From: JAJKJG01 sp036556825
Lineage (GTDB): Bacteria; Pseudomonadota; Alphaproteobacteria; Rhizobiales; Beijerinckiaceae
Assembly: GCA_036556825.1 (NCBI GenBank)
Contig: DATBIR010000297.1
Location: 1-64,000, forward strand
Length of the DNA stretch: 64,000 bases
Direction: 5' to 3'
Shown here: positions 53,975 through 62,489 of the stretch, piece by piece
How positions within the stretch are numbered: position 1 is the first letter of the stretch
How the letters are laid out: each line of letters opens with the position of its first letter
The notes under the pieces: model-generated
What the model was told of the DNA's origin: nothing
Databases searched by the model: none
Seen by the model: the letters and a program-made list of their open reading frames with translations, nothing else
Made by a program: the position numbers and the translations under genes

Positions 53975-55471
53975 CTATCGCCCGCCTGCGGCCGACGCGG
54001 CGACGGGTAGGCCGGGCGCCGTCTCGACGCCGAGCGGCGGCAGGGCGATGCTTCTGCGCTTGCGGAAGTCGGTCCGGCTCAGGATCAGCCCGCGCTCTTC
54101 GAGGTAGAGCAGCAGGCGCCGCGCGCGGCCGGGCGAGGTGGTGCCGTAAACGGCGGCGAGATCCTCGTCGGACGGGCAGGGGGCGCCCTCGATGGCGGCG
54201 CGCGCGATCGCCAGGAAGACACCGTGCAGGTCCTCTGCGAGATCGGCCGTGCAGGCGAGGGCCCTCTGCCATTCTAAGGTTTCCTGAACGGCCTGGCCCG
54301 CTTCCGCCCGGGCGATGGCCAGCGACCGGCTGAACTGCGCCAGGGTCGGCGGCGTGCCGCCGAAGCGGCGCATGCGCGTCGTGAAATCCTGGTAGAGGAC
54401 CGCCGTCGTGCGCGTTGCCGCCTCAGGCTCGCTCAGCATCTCGCCGAGCACCGTCCCGATCGGCGGCGGCGGCTCGGCTGGTGCGGCGTCGGTCGGGCCG
54501 GCCTCGCTCCCCGGCGGCGCCGGTGGAGGCGGCCGGAAGTCGGAGAGCTGAACCAGAACGTCGTCGACCGACGGGCGCGCCGGCCGCGGCACGAGCGTAA
54601 GCCTGCTCTCCCGCTCGTCCTCGGCGGCGGGCGCGAACAGCAGCTCGCCCGCATCGGGCTTGTCGGCGGGGAGGGGCAGCAGCACCGGGCTGGCGCTGCG
54701 CCCCGATGTCTCGACCGGCCCGATCCGCACCGACAGCGGCCGCTTCGACACGGCCGGCCCGAGGGCCACGAACTGGCCGCGCTGGAGGTCGCGGAACATT
54801 TCCGCCTGGCGCCGTTCCAGGCCGAGCAGGTCGGCGGCGCGCGCCATGTCGATGTCGAGGAACGTGCGCCCCATCAGGAAGTTCGAGGCTTCCGCGGCGA
54901 CGTTCTTGGCGAGCTTGGCGAGCCGCTGCGTGGCGATCACGCCGGCGAGCCCGCGCTTGCGGCCCCGGCACATCAGGTTGGTCATCGCCCCGAGCGACAG
55001 CCGGCGCACTTCCTCGGAGGTCTCGCCGCTCGCGGTCGGCGCGAACAGCTGCGCCTCGTCGACAACGACCAGCATGGGGAACCACTGGTCGCGATCGGCG
55101 TCGAACAGGGCATTCAGGAAGATCGCTGCCGCACGCATCTGCGCCTCGGCGTCGAGATTCTCCAGGTTGAGCACCACCGACACGCGGTGCTGGCGGACGC
55201 GCCGGGCGATTCGCTGGATCTCGCTTTCCGAGCGGTCCGCGTCGACGACCACGTGTCCGAATCGGTCGGCCAGCGTGACGAAGTCGCCTTCCGGATCGAT
55301 CACGGCCTGCTGCACCCAGGGGGCGCTCTGCTCGAGCAGCCGGCGCAGCAGATGCGACTTCCCAGACCCGGAATTGCCCTGCACGAGCAGGCGTGTCGCG
55401 AGCAGTTCCTCGAGGTCGAGCGTCGCGGTCGTTCCGGTCGAAGTCGTGCCGATGTCGATACCGAGTGTCAT
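53975..55471 (-). CDS. HerA/FtsK-type P-loop ATPase (DUF87-like)
   Basis: The 498-residue ATPase has Walker A GNSGSGKS (residues 32-39) right after a short N-terminal segment, without the beta-barrel HAS domain of classical HerA. Walker B is MLVVVDEAQLF (133-143), with a sensor region in VIATQR. The C-terminal part (from about residue 330) is Pro-rich, followed by a winged-helix-like region ATSPGRARRLLLYLEERGLI (abridged). No NurA, Sir2 or methylase gene is nearby. ATG 55471 follows a perfect AGGAGG. A role in DNA processing or defence is possible but not shown. Confidence 0.8.
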   Translation of the reverse strand: MTLGIDIGTTSTGTTATLDLEELLATRLLVQGNSGSGKSHLLRRLLEQSAPWVQQAVIDPEGDFVTLADRFGHVVVDADRSESEIQRIARRVRQHRVSVVLNLENLDAEAQMRAAAIFLNALFDADRDQWFPMLVVVDEAQLFAPTASGETSEEVRRLSLGAMTNLMCRGRKRGLAGVIATQRLAKLAKNVAAEASNFLMGRTFLDIDMARAADLLGLERRQAEMFRDLQRGQFVALGPAVSKRPLSVRIGPVETSGRSASPVLLPLPADKPDAGELLFAPAAEDERESRLTLVPRPARPSVDDVLVQLSDFRPPPPAPPGSEAGPTDAAPAEPPPPIGTVLGEMLSEPEAATRTTAVLYQDFTTRMRRFGGTPPTLAQFSRSLAIARAEAGQAVQETLEWQRALACTADLAEDLHGVFLAIARAAIEGAPCPSDEDLAAVYGTTSPGRARRLLLYLEERGLILSRTDFRKRRSIALPPLGVETAPGLPVAASAAGGR

Positions 55472-55692
55472 TCGCCTCCTCGCGGACGGTGGGGGAAGCC
55501 ATTTAGCACGGTCGCGGTGGCAAATTCCGGTCTTGCCGAGACCGTCCACAGGCTGCGCGTCGACCTCGGTTAATGCGGGATCGCCCATGCGCGGCTGCTC
55601 TCGGATGCAGGCATCGCTTCGAGTTGGCAGCCGGTTTGCATCGGAGCAGACTTGCATCGGCCGAGGACATCAGCTCGGCCAGGGAGGGTTCC

Positions 55693-57141
55693 ATGTGCGC
55701 AGGCGATGACCACAAATGCCCGGACTTCGAGCTCCACCACAAAAAGCTTCTCGACGACCTCGACAGCGAGCGGCGCGGATTTCTGAAGGGCGCCTTCGTC
55801 AGCGCGGCCGGCGCGGCCACCCTTGCCGGCGGCCCATCGATGATCGCGCCGGCGGCCGCGCAGACGGCGGCGGCCCGCCAGGGCAAGCCGAACCACCATT
55901 TCCTGCCGGCGAGCGCCGAGACCGTCCACTGGGGCTATTTCAGCAAGCTCCTCAAGCCGGCCGTCGAGATCGATTCGGGTGACTACGTCACGATCGAGAC
56001 GCTGACGCATCACGCCAATGACGACGCCGCCCGCATGATCAAGGGAGATCCGGGCGCCGAGAGCGTCTATCTGTGGACCAAGGAACGCAAGGGGGTTGAC
56101 CGCCGCGGCGCCGGCCCCGTGGACGGCAAGCTGCTCGGCCGCGGCTCGGGCGAAGGCTTTGGCGTCCACATCTGCACCGGCCCGGTCTATGTGCGAGGCG
56201 CCGAGCCCGGCGACATCCTCGAGGTGCGGATCATGGACGTGAAGCCGCGCCCGTCCGCCAACGCCGCCTACGCCGGAAGGTCGTTCGGCAGCACCGCCGC
56301 CGCCTGGTGGGGCTTCCACTACAAGGACCTGATCACCGAGCCGCGGCCGCGCGAGGTCATCACCATCTTCGAGATCGACGCAACCGGCCAGCGCAACTGG
56401 GCCAAGGCTGTCTACAATTTCCAATGGACCCCGCAGACCGATCCTTTCGGCGTCGTGCACAAGACCATCGATTATCCGGGCGTGCCGGTCGACCACGGCA
56501 CCGTCAAGGAAAACCATGGCGTCCTGAAAAACGTGCGCATTCCGATCCGGCCGCATTTCGGCGTCATCGGCGTGGCGCCGAAGGAGGCGGACTACGTCGA
56601 CTCGATCCCACCCGGCTATTTCGGCGGCAACATCGACAACTGGCGCGTCGGCAAGGGGGCGACGATGTATTACCCGGTGGCGGTTCCCGGCGCCTTGCTG
56701 TCGGTGGGCGACCCGCACGCGTCGCAGGGCGACTCCGAAATCTGCGGCACCGCCATCGAATGCTCGCTGACGGGGACTTTTCAGATCATCGTCCACAAAC
56801 AGCCCAGCCTGGACGGCACGTCGCTCGCCGGGCTCAGCCATCCGCTGCTGGAGACGCAGGACGAGTGGGTGCTGCACGGGTTCAGCTTCGCCAATTACCT
56901 TCAGGATCTCGGCCCGACCGCGCAGCAGACCATCTATGAGAAGTCGTCGGTCGATCTCGCGTTGCGCGACGCCTTCCGCAAGATGCGGACCTTCCTGATG
57001 ACGACGAAGGGGCTCACCGAGGACGAGGCCATCACGCTGATCTCGGTCGGCGTCGATTTCGGCATCACGCAGGTCGTCGATGGCAACTGGGGCGTGCACG
57101 CGGTCATCAAGAAAAGCCTTTTTGCCGGCGCGGAAGCATAA
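55693..57141 (+). CDS. Exported acetamidase/formamidase-family protein
   Basis: The 482-residue protein has a long N-region (24 residues) and a Tat-like motif ERRGFLKGAFVSAAGAATLAG (abridged), ending near AAAQ. The mature part has FmdA/AmdA features: THHANDDAARMIKGD, GPVYVRGAEPGDILEVRI, SVGDPHASQGDSEICGTAIE (abridged) and a long C-terminal region. The family hydrolyses formamide or acetamide to ammonia and the acid. An exported form is less usual. AGGGAGG precedes the ATG. It is divergent from the HerA-type gene. Confidence 0.85.
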   Translation: MCAGDDHKCPDFELHHKKLLDDLDSERRGFLKGAFVSAAGAATLAGGPSMIAPAAAQTAAARQGKPNHHFLPASAETVHWGYFSKLLKPAVEIDSGDYVTIETLTHHANDDAARMIKGDPGAESVYLWTKERKGVDRRGAGPVDGKLLGRGSGEGFGVHICTGPVYVRGAEPGDILEVRIMDVKPRPSANAAYAGRSFGSTAAAWWGFHYKDLITEPRPREVITIFEIDATGQRNWAKAVYNFQWTPQTDPFGVVHKTIDYPGVPVDHGTVKENHGVLKNVRIPIRPHFGVIGVAPKEADYVDSIPPGYFGGNIDNWRVGKGATMYYPVAVPGALLSVGDPHASQGDSEICGTAIECSLTGTFQIIVHKQPSLDGTSLAGLSHPLLETQDEWVLHGFSFANYLQDLGPTAQQTIYEKSSVDLALRDAFRKMRTFLMTTKGLTEDEAITLISVGVDFGITQVVDGNWGVHAVIKKSLFAGAEA

Positions 57142-57161
57142 CGAAGGCCCTGAGAGTTGCG

Positions 57162-57185
57162 GGCGACGGCCGCCGGGCCGCCGCC
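57162..57185 (+). terminator. Hairpin after the acetamidase-like gene
   Basis: GGCGACGGCC and GGCCGCCGCC form a 10-bp stem with one mismatch and a GCCG loop, followed by GCTTTGC. It lies 20 bp after the stop. Terminator function is inferred from position. Confidence 0.45.
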
Positions 57186-57240
57186 GCTTTGCATCCGCCG
57201 CTGGCTGCTCCTCCGGCAATGATGCTATAGCCGACGGGCC

Positions 57241-57426
57241 ATGCAGCTCCTGTATTTTCTGTTCGGCCCGCTTCTGCTCCTCGTCGTGCTCATCTGCGCG
57301 GACGCACGCGGGCGGCCCTGGTTCAACGCCAGGGACCAGGGCTCCCGCAACGGCCTGCGCTATGTCTTCCTTCTCGCCGTCATGGTGACGGTCGTCGGGC
57401 TGATGGCCGCCATACCGATGCGGTAA
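57241..57426 (+). CDS. Small membrane protein, two helices
   Basis: The 61-residue protein has helix 1 (residues 2-19, LLYFLFGPLLLLVVLIC), a polar basic loop (RGRPWFNARDQGSRNGLR) and helix 2 (40-57, YVFLLAVMVTVVGLMAAI). The family is unknown. No strong ribosome site is visible before the ATG. The neighbours give no hint. Confidence 0.5.
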   Translation: MQLLYFLFGPLLLLVVLICADARGRPWFNARDQGSRNGLRYVFLLAVMVTVVGLMAAIPMR

Positions 57427-57593
57427 CGCGTGGGCCTTCGGGGCGTGGTCCTCCGCTCGGAGGTGGCGGCCGATGCTGTGACGCATACAGGGCCGCAAGC
57501 CCCCGGTAGGACGGCTTTACTCGCAGACTGTTGTTGGTAACCTGCGGCCTTCCTGGCCCGTCAGGCTGGCTGCGCCAACGAGATGGAGGCGGC

Positions 57594-58925
57594 ATGCGAG
57601 TCCCGCGGATAGCACTGATCGCCGCTGCCCTCGTTCCGGCGGCTGCCCTGGCCCAGACATCCCGGCCGCCGGCCGCGCGCACGCCGTCGCAGCCGGCCAA
57701 GGCAGCGCCACCAAGCTGCACGAGCGCCGGCCGCACGATCGCTCTCGTCATGGACGCCTCCGGCAGCATGAACGCCCGGCTGCCGAGCGGCGAGACGCGC
57801 ATCGAGGTGGCGCGGCGCGCCATCAAGGACGTGGCCGGGTCGACGCCGGCGGGGACGCAGCTCTCGCTCCGCCTGTACGGCGCGCAATCTCCGGCAAGCC
57901 GCAAGAACTGCGAGGACACGCATCTCGCCGTACCTTCGGGGCCCGCGGACGCGGCAGCGATCGCCGCCAGCGTCGAGGACGCGAAGGCGCAAGGATATAC
58001 GCCGATCGCCCATTCCCTCGAGCAGGCGCAGGCGGACTTCCCGGCGAATGCCAGGGAGCGTGTGATCGTGCTCGTCAGCGACGGCAAGGAAACCTGCCGG
58101 GGCGATCCGCTGCTGGCGGCAAGGGCACTCGCCGCGAAGGGCATCACCATCCACACGGTCGGCTTCGTCGTCGACACGGCCGCGCGGATGCAATTGCAGA
58201 ACGTCGCGCGGACGACAGGCGGCACGTATTTCGACGCGCCGGTCGGACCGGAGTTGCCGGACCGGCTGAAGGCGGCGTTCAGCGCCTGCAAGCAGGTGGT
58301 GAAGCTCCCGGCGCGGCCGCAGCCCGGCAAACTGCGCACCACGTCCGCCACGTGGCTCGGCGCGCACGCGGTATTCAACGCCGAGACGGGCCAGCAGGTC
58401 GGCTCGTTCGACAGCTCCCATCACGAGGTCACGCTGCCGGCCGGCATCTACGAGGTGCAGTTCGGCCCCGCCCGCTGGAAAGCGATCGAAGTGCGCGGCG
58501 GCGAGACGACCGTGATCTCGCCGGGCGTGGTGCGCGTCGAAAATATCGCAGGCAACAACACGGCGAGGCTGATCGACACGGAGACCGGTGAAAAACACGC
58601 GGACATGAACCGCATGAGTTCCTCCGCGAGCGTCATGCCCGGTCTTTACGATCTTCAGGTCGGCGGCCGGGGACTCGTCTGGCCCTTCGTCAAGATCGAC
58701 GGCGGCGCCACGACGACGCTGTCGCTGGCGAGCGTGGTGATGCAGTCCGGGATCAAGTACCGGCGGGCACGCGTGGTGACCGCCGACGGCAAGCCGGTCG
58801 AAAGTTTCGATGCCGTGACCTCGCGCATTTCGATGCCGCCCGGCAGCTACGTGGTCGAGGTCGACGACAGGAGGGTCCCGTTCGAGGCTAGCGAGGGAAG
58901 TGCGCTGGAGATCGGCCCGGAGTGA
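57594..58925 (+). CDS. Exported von Willebrand factor type A domain protein
   Basis: The 443-residue protein has a signal peptide (MRVPRIALIAAALVPAAALA) and a VWA domain from about residue 45 to 220, with the MIDAS motif VMDASGSMN (residues 51-59) and LVSDGKETC. Repeated beta-sandwich segments of about 75 residues follow (ARLIDTETGEKH, RRARVVTADGKP), resembling the carboxypeptidase-regulatory or Ig-like repeats seen in related Ca-activated proteins. GGAGG lies 5 nt before ATG 57594. Function is unknown; metal-dependent adhesion or complex assembly in the periplasm would be typical. Confidence 0.82.
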   Translation: MRVPRIALIAAALVPAAALAQTSRPPAARTPSQPAKAAPPSCTSAGRTIALVMDASGSMNARLPSGETRIEVARRAIKDVAGSTPAGTQLSLRLYGAQSPASRKNCEDTHLAVPSGPADAAAIAASVEDAKAQGYTPIAHSLEQAQADFPANARERVIVLVSDGKETCRGDPLLAARALAAKGITIHTVGFVVDTAARMQLQNVARTTGGTYFDAPVGPELPDRLKAAFSACKQVVKLPARPQPGKLRTTSATWLGAHAVFNAETGQQVGSFDSSHHEVTLPAGIYEVQFGPARWKAIEVRGGETTVISPGVVRVENIAGNNTARLIDTETGEKHADMNRMSSSASVMPGLYDLQVGGRGLVWPFVKIDGGATTTLSLASVVMQSGIKYRRARVVTADGKPVESFDAVTSRISMPPGSYVVEVDDRRVPFEASEGSALEIGPE

Positions 58926-59172
58926 CCGAGCGTCTCCGCCAGGGCGGTCTGTCGACAGGATCGGGCAAGCCCTCAGTCGAATTGCCCGTGCCGTCCTCCC
59001 CGTTTGACATGCAAGCTGCCGCCTGAGCGCCGCGGCGCCGGCCGCACGTCAGACTCGTCAGCGAGGGCGGCCGGATTCCGGAGCAGGATCCGGCGACGTG
59101 CTGACCATTGCCGATACGATTATGAGATTGAAAGGAATCGAGGCGCTCGATTTAGTCTGCATCGCTCACGCT

Positions 59173-59355
59173 TCAGCCGCCCATCCCGTTCCGTTGATCA
59201 AGTCGATCGACCAGGGCGGCGAGGTCGTCCGGCAGCGGCTCTTCCAATGTGGGCGCATACAGGCGCAGAAGCACGCGCGCGACCGCGGTCGTCGTGACGA
59301 CGCGCGGAACCGCATTGATTCGCGGCAGAAAAGCCTCTGATTTAACGACTTTCAT
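59173..59355 (-). CDS. NepR-like small protein (possible anti-sigma factor)
   Basis: The 60-residue protein has a C-terminal part, LRLYAPTLEEPLPDDLAALVDRL, that matches the pattern of NepR proteins: a short helix ending in an L-R-x-hY motif, a linker, then EP-x-P-x-x-h-x-x-L-h-x-x-L. NepR binds the stress sigma factor EcfG and is released by the response regulator PhyR. Neither ecfG nor phyR lies in the window. The start at 59355 has GGAGG directly upstream. The N-terminal third is basic and unlike known NepR, so the assignment is tentative. Confidence 0.45.
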   Translation of the reverse strand: MKVVKSEAFLPRINAVPRVVTTTAVARVLLRLYAPTLEEPLPDDLAALVDRLDQRNGMGG

Positions 59356-59476
59356 CGCATGACCTCCGCTATCCGCGCTTCCTTCCCGCCACGGTTGGCA
59401 ACCTGTCACGAAGGATAAAGCGCAAACGGCCGCGAGAGTTTCAGCTTGGCGGCATGATTTCACAACCGAACCGCGT

Positions 59477-60040
59477 GTGCGCGATGCGACCGCTCAAACG
59501 GAAGCGGCGGTGAGCGAGGGCGCCCAGAGGATCGGCGACATCGTGCAGTTGATCACGAAGATCGCCGCTCAGACCAATCTTCTCGCCCTCAACGCGACGA
59601 TCGAGGCGGCGCGGGCGGGCGCCGCCGGCAGGGGCTTTGCGGTCGTGGCAACCGAGGTCAAGTCACTGGCGACCCAGACCGCTGCCGCCACGCAGCAGAT
59701 CGAGAGCCAGATCGCCGAGATCTGCGCCGCCACCGACGAGGCGGTCCAGGCGATGCGAAGCATTGCCGGGACCATCGACGAGGTCAGCGCAACCGCGAAC
59801 AACATCACGGCAGCGGTTCAAGAGCAGCAGGTCGCGGCCCGTGAGATCGCACGCAACGTAGGCGAGGCGTCGCGCGGGACCGAGGAGGTCACGGCCAATA
59901 TCGAGGACGTGCGCCAGGCCGCGGCCCACACCGGTGCCGCCGCGACTCAGGTCCTTGGTTCTGCCACCGATCTCGCCAACAACGCCCAGACGCTCAGCAG
60001 GGAGCTTGCAGATTTCCTCGGCACTGTGCGCGCTGCGTAG
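59477..60040 (+). pseudogene. Truncated methyl-accepting chemotaxis protein (signalling tip only)
   Basis: The 187-residue open frame contains only the C-terminal part of an MCP signalling domain: the hairpin tip with IAAQTNLLALNATIEAARAG and the returning coiled coil (FAVVATEVKSLATQTAAATQQI, abridged). The ligand-binding, transmembrane, HAMP and first-half coiled-coil regions are missing. The frame stays open for about 90 bp upstream but the residues no longer match MCPs, and there is no ribosome site before the GTG at 59477. It is most simply a 5'-deleted remnant. Confidence 0.7.
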
Positions 60041-60137
60041 ACCCTGCGACATGAGCGGCCGGGGGCCGCGCTGACGCCCACGCTGACCATGTAGCGGGGC
60101 GCGCTTCAGGTTGCAGCACTCCCGCGTGCGGACAGAA

Positions 60138-60707
60138 TCAGCGGAGAAGGTCGGCTCCGAACGCACCGAGGCCCGACAGGCCGGCCGCGTAGATGGCGAG
60201 GAAGACGAGCGCGACGATCAGCACCAGGAAATACGAGCTGAACCTGGTCCTGAACAGGATGAGCGCGGTGACGGCGGCCGTCAGCAGTTCCAGTATCCCC
60301 GCATGCGACGCGCGCAGCACCGACAGCGCCCCGGCAAAGATGAGCCCGACCGCGATCGGCGCCAGTCCGCGTTCGACGGCGCGCTTGAGCGGCGAGGCTC
60401 CGCGCCGCTGCCACCAGTTGGCGGCGCCGTAGACCAGGGCGGAGGAGGGCACGTAGATCGCAAGGCAGCCGGCGATGGCGCCGGCAAAGCCGGCCACGTG
60501 GTAGCCGATCAACGCCGCGATCAGCGTGCTCGGCCCGGGCGCGGCGCGCGAGATCGCGAACAGGTCCGCGAACTCCTGGTTGGACAGGAAGCCGTAGACG
60601 TCGACGGTCTGATGCTGGATATCCGCGACGATCGCCTGCCCGCCGCCGAAGGAGAGCAGGGACAGCGGAGCGAAGACGGCGAACAGCGCGACAAGGCGGT
60701 TGTCCAT
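60138..60707 (-). CDS. Chromate transporter, second half (short-chain CHR, second locus)
   Basis: The 189-residue membrane protein has FAVFAPLSLLSFGGGQAIVADI and then ISRAAPGPSTLIAALIGYH, the CHR motifs of a half-length subunit, and about five helices. Its start overlaps the stop of the partner gene by one base (TGATG). It forms a heterodimer with the gene at 60707-61282. It is only moderately similar to the pair at 29318-30435. Confidence 0.82.
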   Translation of the reverse strand: MDNRLVALFAVFAPLSLLSFGGGQAIVADIQHQTVDVYGFLSNQEFADLFAISRAAPGPSTLIAALIGYHVAGFAGAIAGCLAIYVPSSALVYGAANWWQRRGASPLKRAVERGLAPIAVGLIFAGALSVLRASHAGILELLTAAVTALILFRTRFSSYFLVLIVALVFLAIYAAGLSGLGAFGADLLR

Positions 60708-61282
60708 CAGCGCACCCCGCGTTCGGAGACATAGACGAAGCCGATGCTCAGCGGCACGGCAACGAGCACGACCGGGACCATGGGCCATTTGAGAATGCCG
60801 ACCGTCACAAAGATGGCCAGGGCGATGGCAATCAGGACAAGGTCTTTCGGCAGCTTGGCGGCCACCTTGGTGCCGACCGACAGCGTCGCGCCGACGCCCG
60901 CCGCGGCCACCCCGCCGAGCACGAAATGCGTCACCGGAAACCCGGATAATCTGCGATACGCAAAGCCCATCAGCATGATGATGCAGAATGCCGGGATCAC
61001 CATGCCGAGCACGGCCGCGACCGCACCCGCCGTGCCGCGCACCTTCAGGCCGAGATAGAGCGCGAGATTGACTGGATTGGCGCCCGGCAGGACCTGCGCG
61101 ATCGCCAGGCCTGCCATGAAGGCCGTGTCGTCGAGCCATTTGTGCCGCTCGACCACTTCGCGATGCATGAGCGCCTGCGCGCTGCCGCCGAACGACGTGA
61201 AACCGATTTTCAGGAACGAGCCGAACACGCTCCGCAGCGATCCGGTCCTTTCGACCGGCACATCTCCGACCTTGTCATGCAT
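60707..61282 (-). CDS. Chromate transporter, first half (short-chain CHR, second locus)
   Basis: The 191-residue membrane protein has the first-half CHR signature FLKIGFTSFGGSAQALMHREVVE and then AQVLPGANPVNLALYLG, with helices to the C-terminus ending YVSERGVR. It is coupled to the second-half gene. The ATG at 61282 has no strong ribosome site. Substrate is inferred from family (chromate or related anions). Confidence 0.82.
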   Translation of the reverse strand: MHDKVGDVPVERTGSLRSVFGSFLKIGFTSFGGSAQALMHREVVERHKWLDDTAFMAGLAIAQVLPGANPVNLALYLGLKVRGTAGAVAAVLGMVIPAFCIIMLMGFAYRRLSGFPVTHFVLGGVAAAGVGATLSVGTKVAAKLPKDLVLIAIALAIFVTVGILKWPMVPVVLVAVPLSIGFVYVSERGVR

Positions 61283-61427
61283 TGACGAGAATCTGCTCCC
61301 CCTGACTGCCCGGCCTTGCGCTTAATCGCGGGCGCGGCGCTTGTCCACCGCGCCGGGCGCAGGGACGAGGCAAGGGCCGAGCCCCGCCTTGCGCGATGCT
61401 GGGACGCTCGCGCCGCTCCAGCGGGCG

Positions 61428-61545
61428 CGCGTAGACCGATTTGATGTTGACGAACTCGCGGATGCCGAATGCGCCGCATTCGCGGCCGAAGCCGGACTGC
61501 TGACCCCGCCGAACCGCCTGCGCGGCTCGGAGCGCACGTTGTCGT
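61428..61545 (-). pseudogene. Aldehyde dehydrogenase C-terminal remnant with a frameshift
   Basis: On the minus strand, NVRSEPRRRFGGV is followed, after loss of one nucleotide, by QSGFGRECGAFGIREFVNIKSV. Together these form the conserved C-terminal FGG-(V/I)-K-QSGFGRE segment of class I-type aldehyde dehydrogenases. Only two bases (AG) remain where the Lys codon should be. No upstream ALDH sequence was recognised, so the gene is mostly deleted. The remnant shares this 509-bp gap with the palindromic repeat at 61610. Confidence 0.7.
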
Positions 61546-61609
61546 TGCTGTGGCCGCGGGCGGCCGGCTTGCTGCTGCGTGGCGTCGCAGGCGGCGCCTG
61601 CGCATCGGA

Positions 61610-61699
61610 GCATGATCGCGCAAAGTGGATACCGCTTTGCCGAGAAGATCATGCGACACAACGGATCAGGACAGGATCGATTCAATCTGAATCAATCCT
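61610..61699 (+). repeat. Composite palindromic intergenic element, copy 2
   Basis: GCATGATC (61610-61617) and GATCATGC (61647-61654) are inverted, with an inner pair GCAAAG (61620-61625) and CTTTGC (61635-61640). ATGCGAC (61651-61657) and ATCGATTCAATCTG (61676-61689) follow, the latter in a near-palindrome. The order of these words equals that of copy 1 at 11633. It fits a Rhizobiales-type palindromic repeat. Confidence 0.7.
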
Positions 61700-61791
61700 G
61701 CCTGGCGAGAGGGGTGGGGCGTGCGGGTGAAGGCGTGTCGGCAGGCGCGGCTTAGACCGTTGAAGCCGTCTTCATGAGACCGATCTCCGCG

Positions 61792-62148
61792 TTAGTGATA
61801 CCGGCGCCGTTCGGCCGCCGAAGACTTCTCATGCCAGGCGATCAGGACGTGCGCGGCCATGCCGTCGTCGCCGAGGCGGCGGCTGAGACCGTCGTACAGC
61901 TCCTTGAGCCCTTCCAGCTCGGCCTCGTAAGCCTCGGTCGGCTCACCCGCGATCCGCGCGGCGGCCAGACGGTCGAAGGCCGCCGACATGTCCGCATAGC
62001 GCAGGGCTACGGCCGCCGTGCGGAAAACCTTGGTCTCGGCGTCCTCGACGACGCCCGTGTCGACGTCGCGCGCGTGGACCAGGTAGCCGTCGGTCCACTC
62101 GATCACCTCGTAGCGGAAGCCGTGTCCATCCGAAGCGCCGATCAACAT
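61792..62148 (-). CDS. Hypothetical cytosolic protein
   Basis: The 118-residue, acidic protein has a beta-rich N-terminal half (FRYEVIEWTDGYLVHARDVDTGVV, abridged) and a helical C-terminal half (AAFDRLAAARIAGEPTEAYEA, abridged). It has no signal peptide and no recognised family. ATG 62148 is preceded by GGAGATG. A perfect palindrome lies about 20 bp upstream of the start. Confidence 0.6.
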   Translation of the reverse strand: MLIGASDGHGFRYEVIEWTDGYLVHARDVDTGVVEDAETKVFRTAAVALRYADMSAAFDRLAAARIAGEPTEAYEAELEGLKELYDGLSRRLGDDGMAAHVLIAWHEKSSAAERRRYH

Positions 62149-62166
62149 GATACATCTCCGAGAACT

Positions 62167-62181
62167 GTATCCGCAGGATAC
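62167..62181. promoter_or_regulatory. 15-bp palindrome upstream of the hypothetical gene at 61792
   Basis: GTATCC and GGATAC flank GCA, a perfect 6-bp inverted repeat 19 bp before the start codon. The position would suit an operator that overlaps the promoter. The regulator is unknown. Confidence 0.4.
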
Positions 62182-62278
62182 GCGCTCGGGAGGGGGGCCG
62201 GTGTGCTTCGGCGCACATAGGAATGACGACACGGTCATTCGCGCCAACGGTGCAGCAGCCGCAATCAGGATTCCTGGT

Positions 62279-62356
62279 CGAAAGCACAAGGAGATCGATC
62301 TCGTGTTCAGCGAGATCCTCATGCCGGGCGACCTCAATGGCGACGGGCTCCAGGCT
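62279..62356 (+). pseudogene. Receiver-domain remnant
   Basis: The peptide IDLVFSEILMPGDLNGDGLQA matches the active-site strand and following loop of response-regulator receiver domains (usual form L-h-x-[ST]-D-I-x-M-P-G-x-x-x-G). The phospho-acceptor Asp is replaced by Glu, and no other part of the domain (DD pocket, conserved Thr, Lys) was found. It looks like a fragment of a lost two-component gene. The 341-bp gap around it (62149-62489) holds nothing else except the palindrome at 62167. Confidence 0.45.
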
Positions 62357-62489
62357 CGCCGCCGACGGAGGGGGCGCGTCACGGCAAGCATTCCGACATC
62401 CGCCGGCTCCGCGAAGCCATTGCCAGCGCCAACCCGTCGACGCGGATAAGATCGTCGCCTGGTGCCCGTTGTAGCGTCCGGACCGAGGC

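Noticed and set aside
53975..57141. A HerA-based defence island
   Set aside because: Apart from the ATPase, the neighbours are an esterase-like enzyme and an amidase-like protein; no nuclease, methylase, reverse transcriptase or toxin gene is present.
59098..59340. An 80-codon plus-strand frame opposite the NepR-like gene
   Set aside because: The opposite strand has a ribosome site and a recognisable C-terminal pattern; the plus frame has neither.
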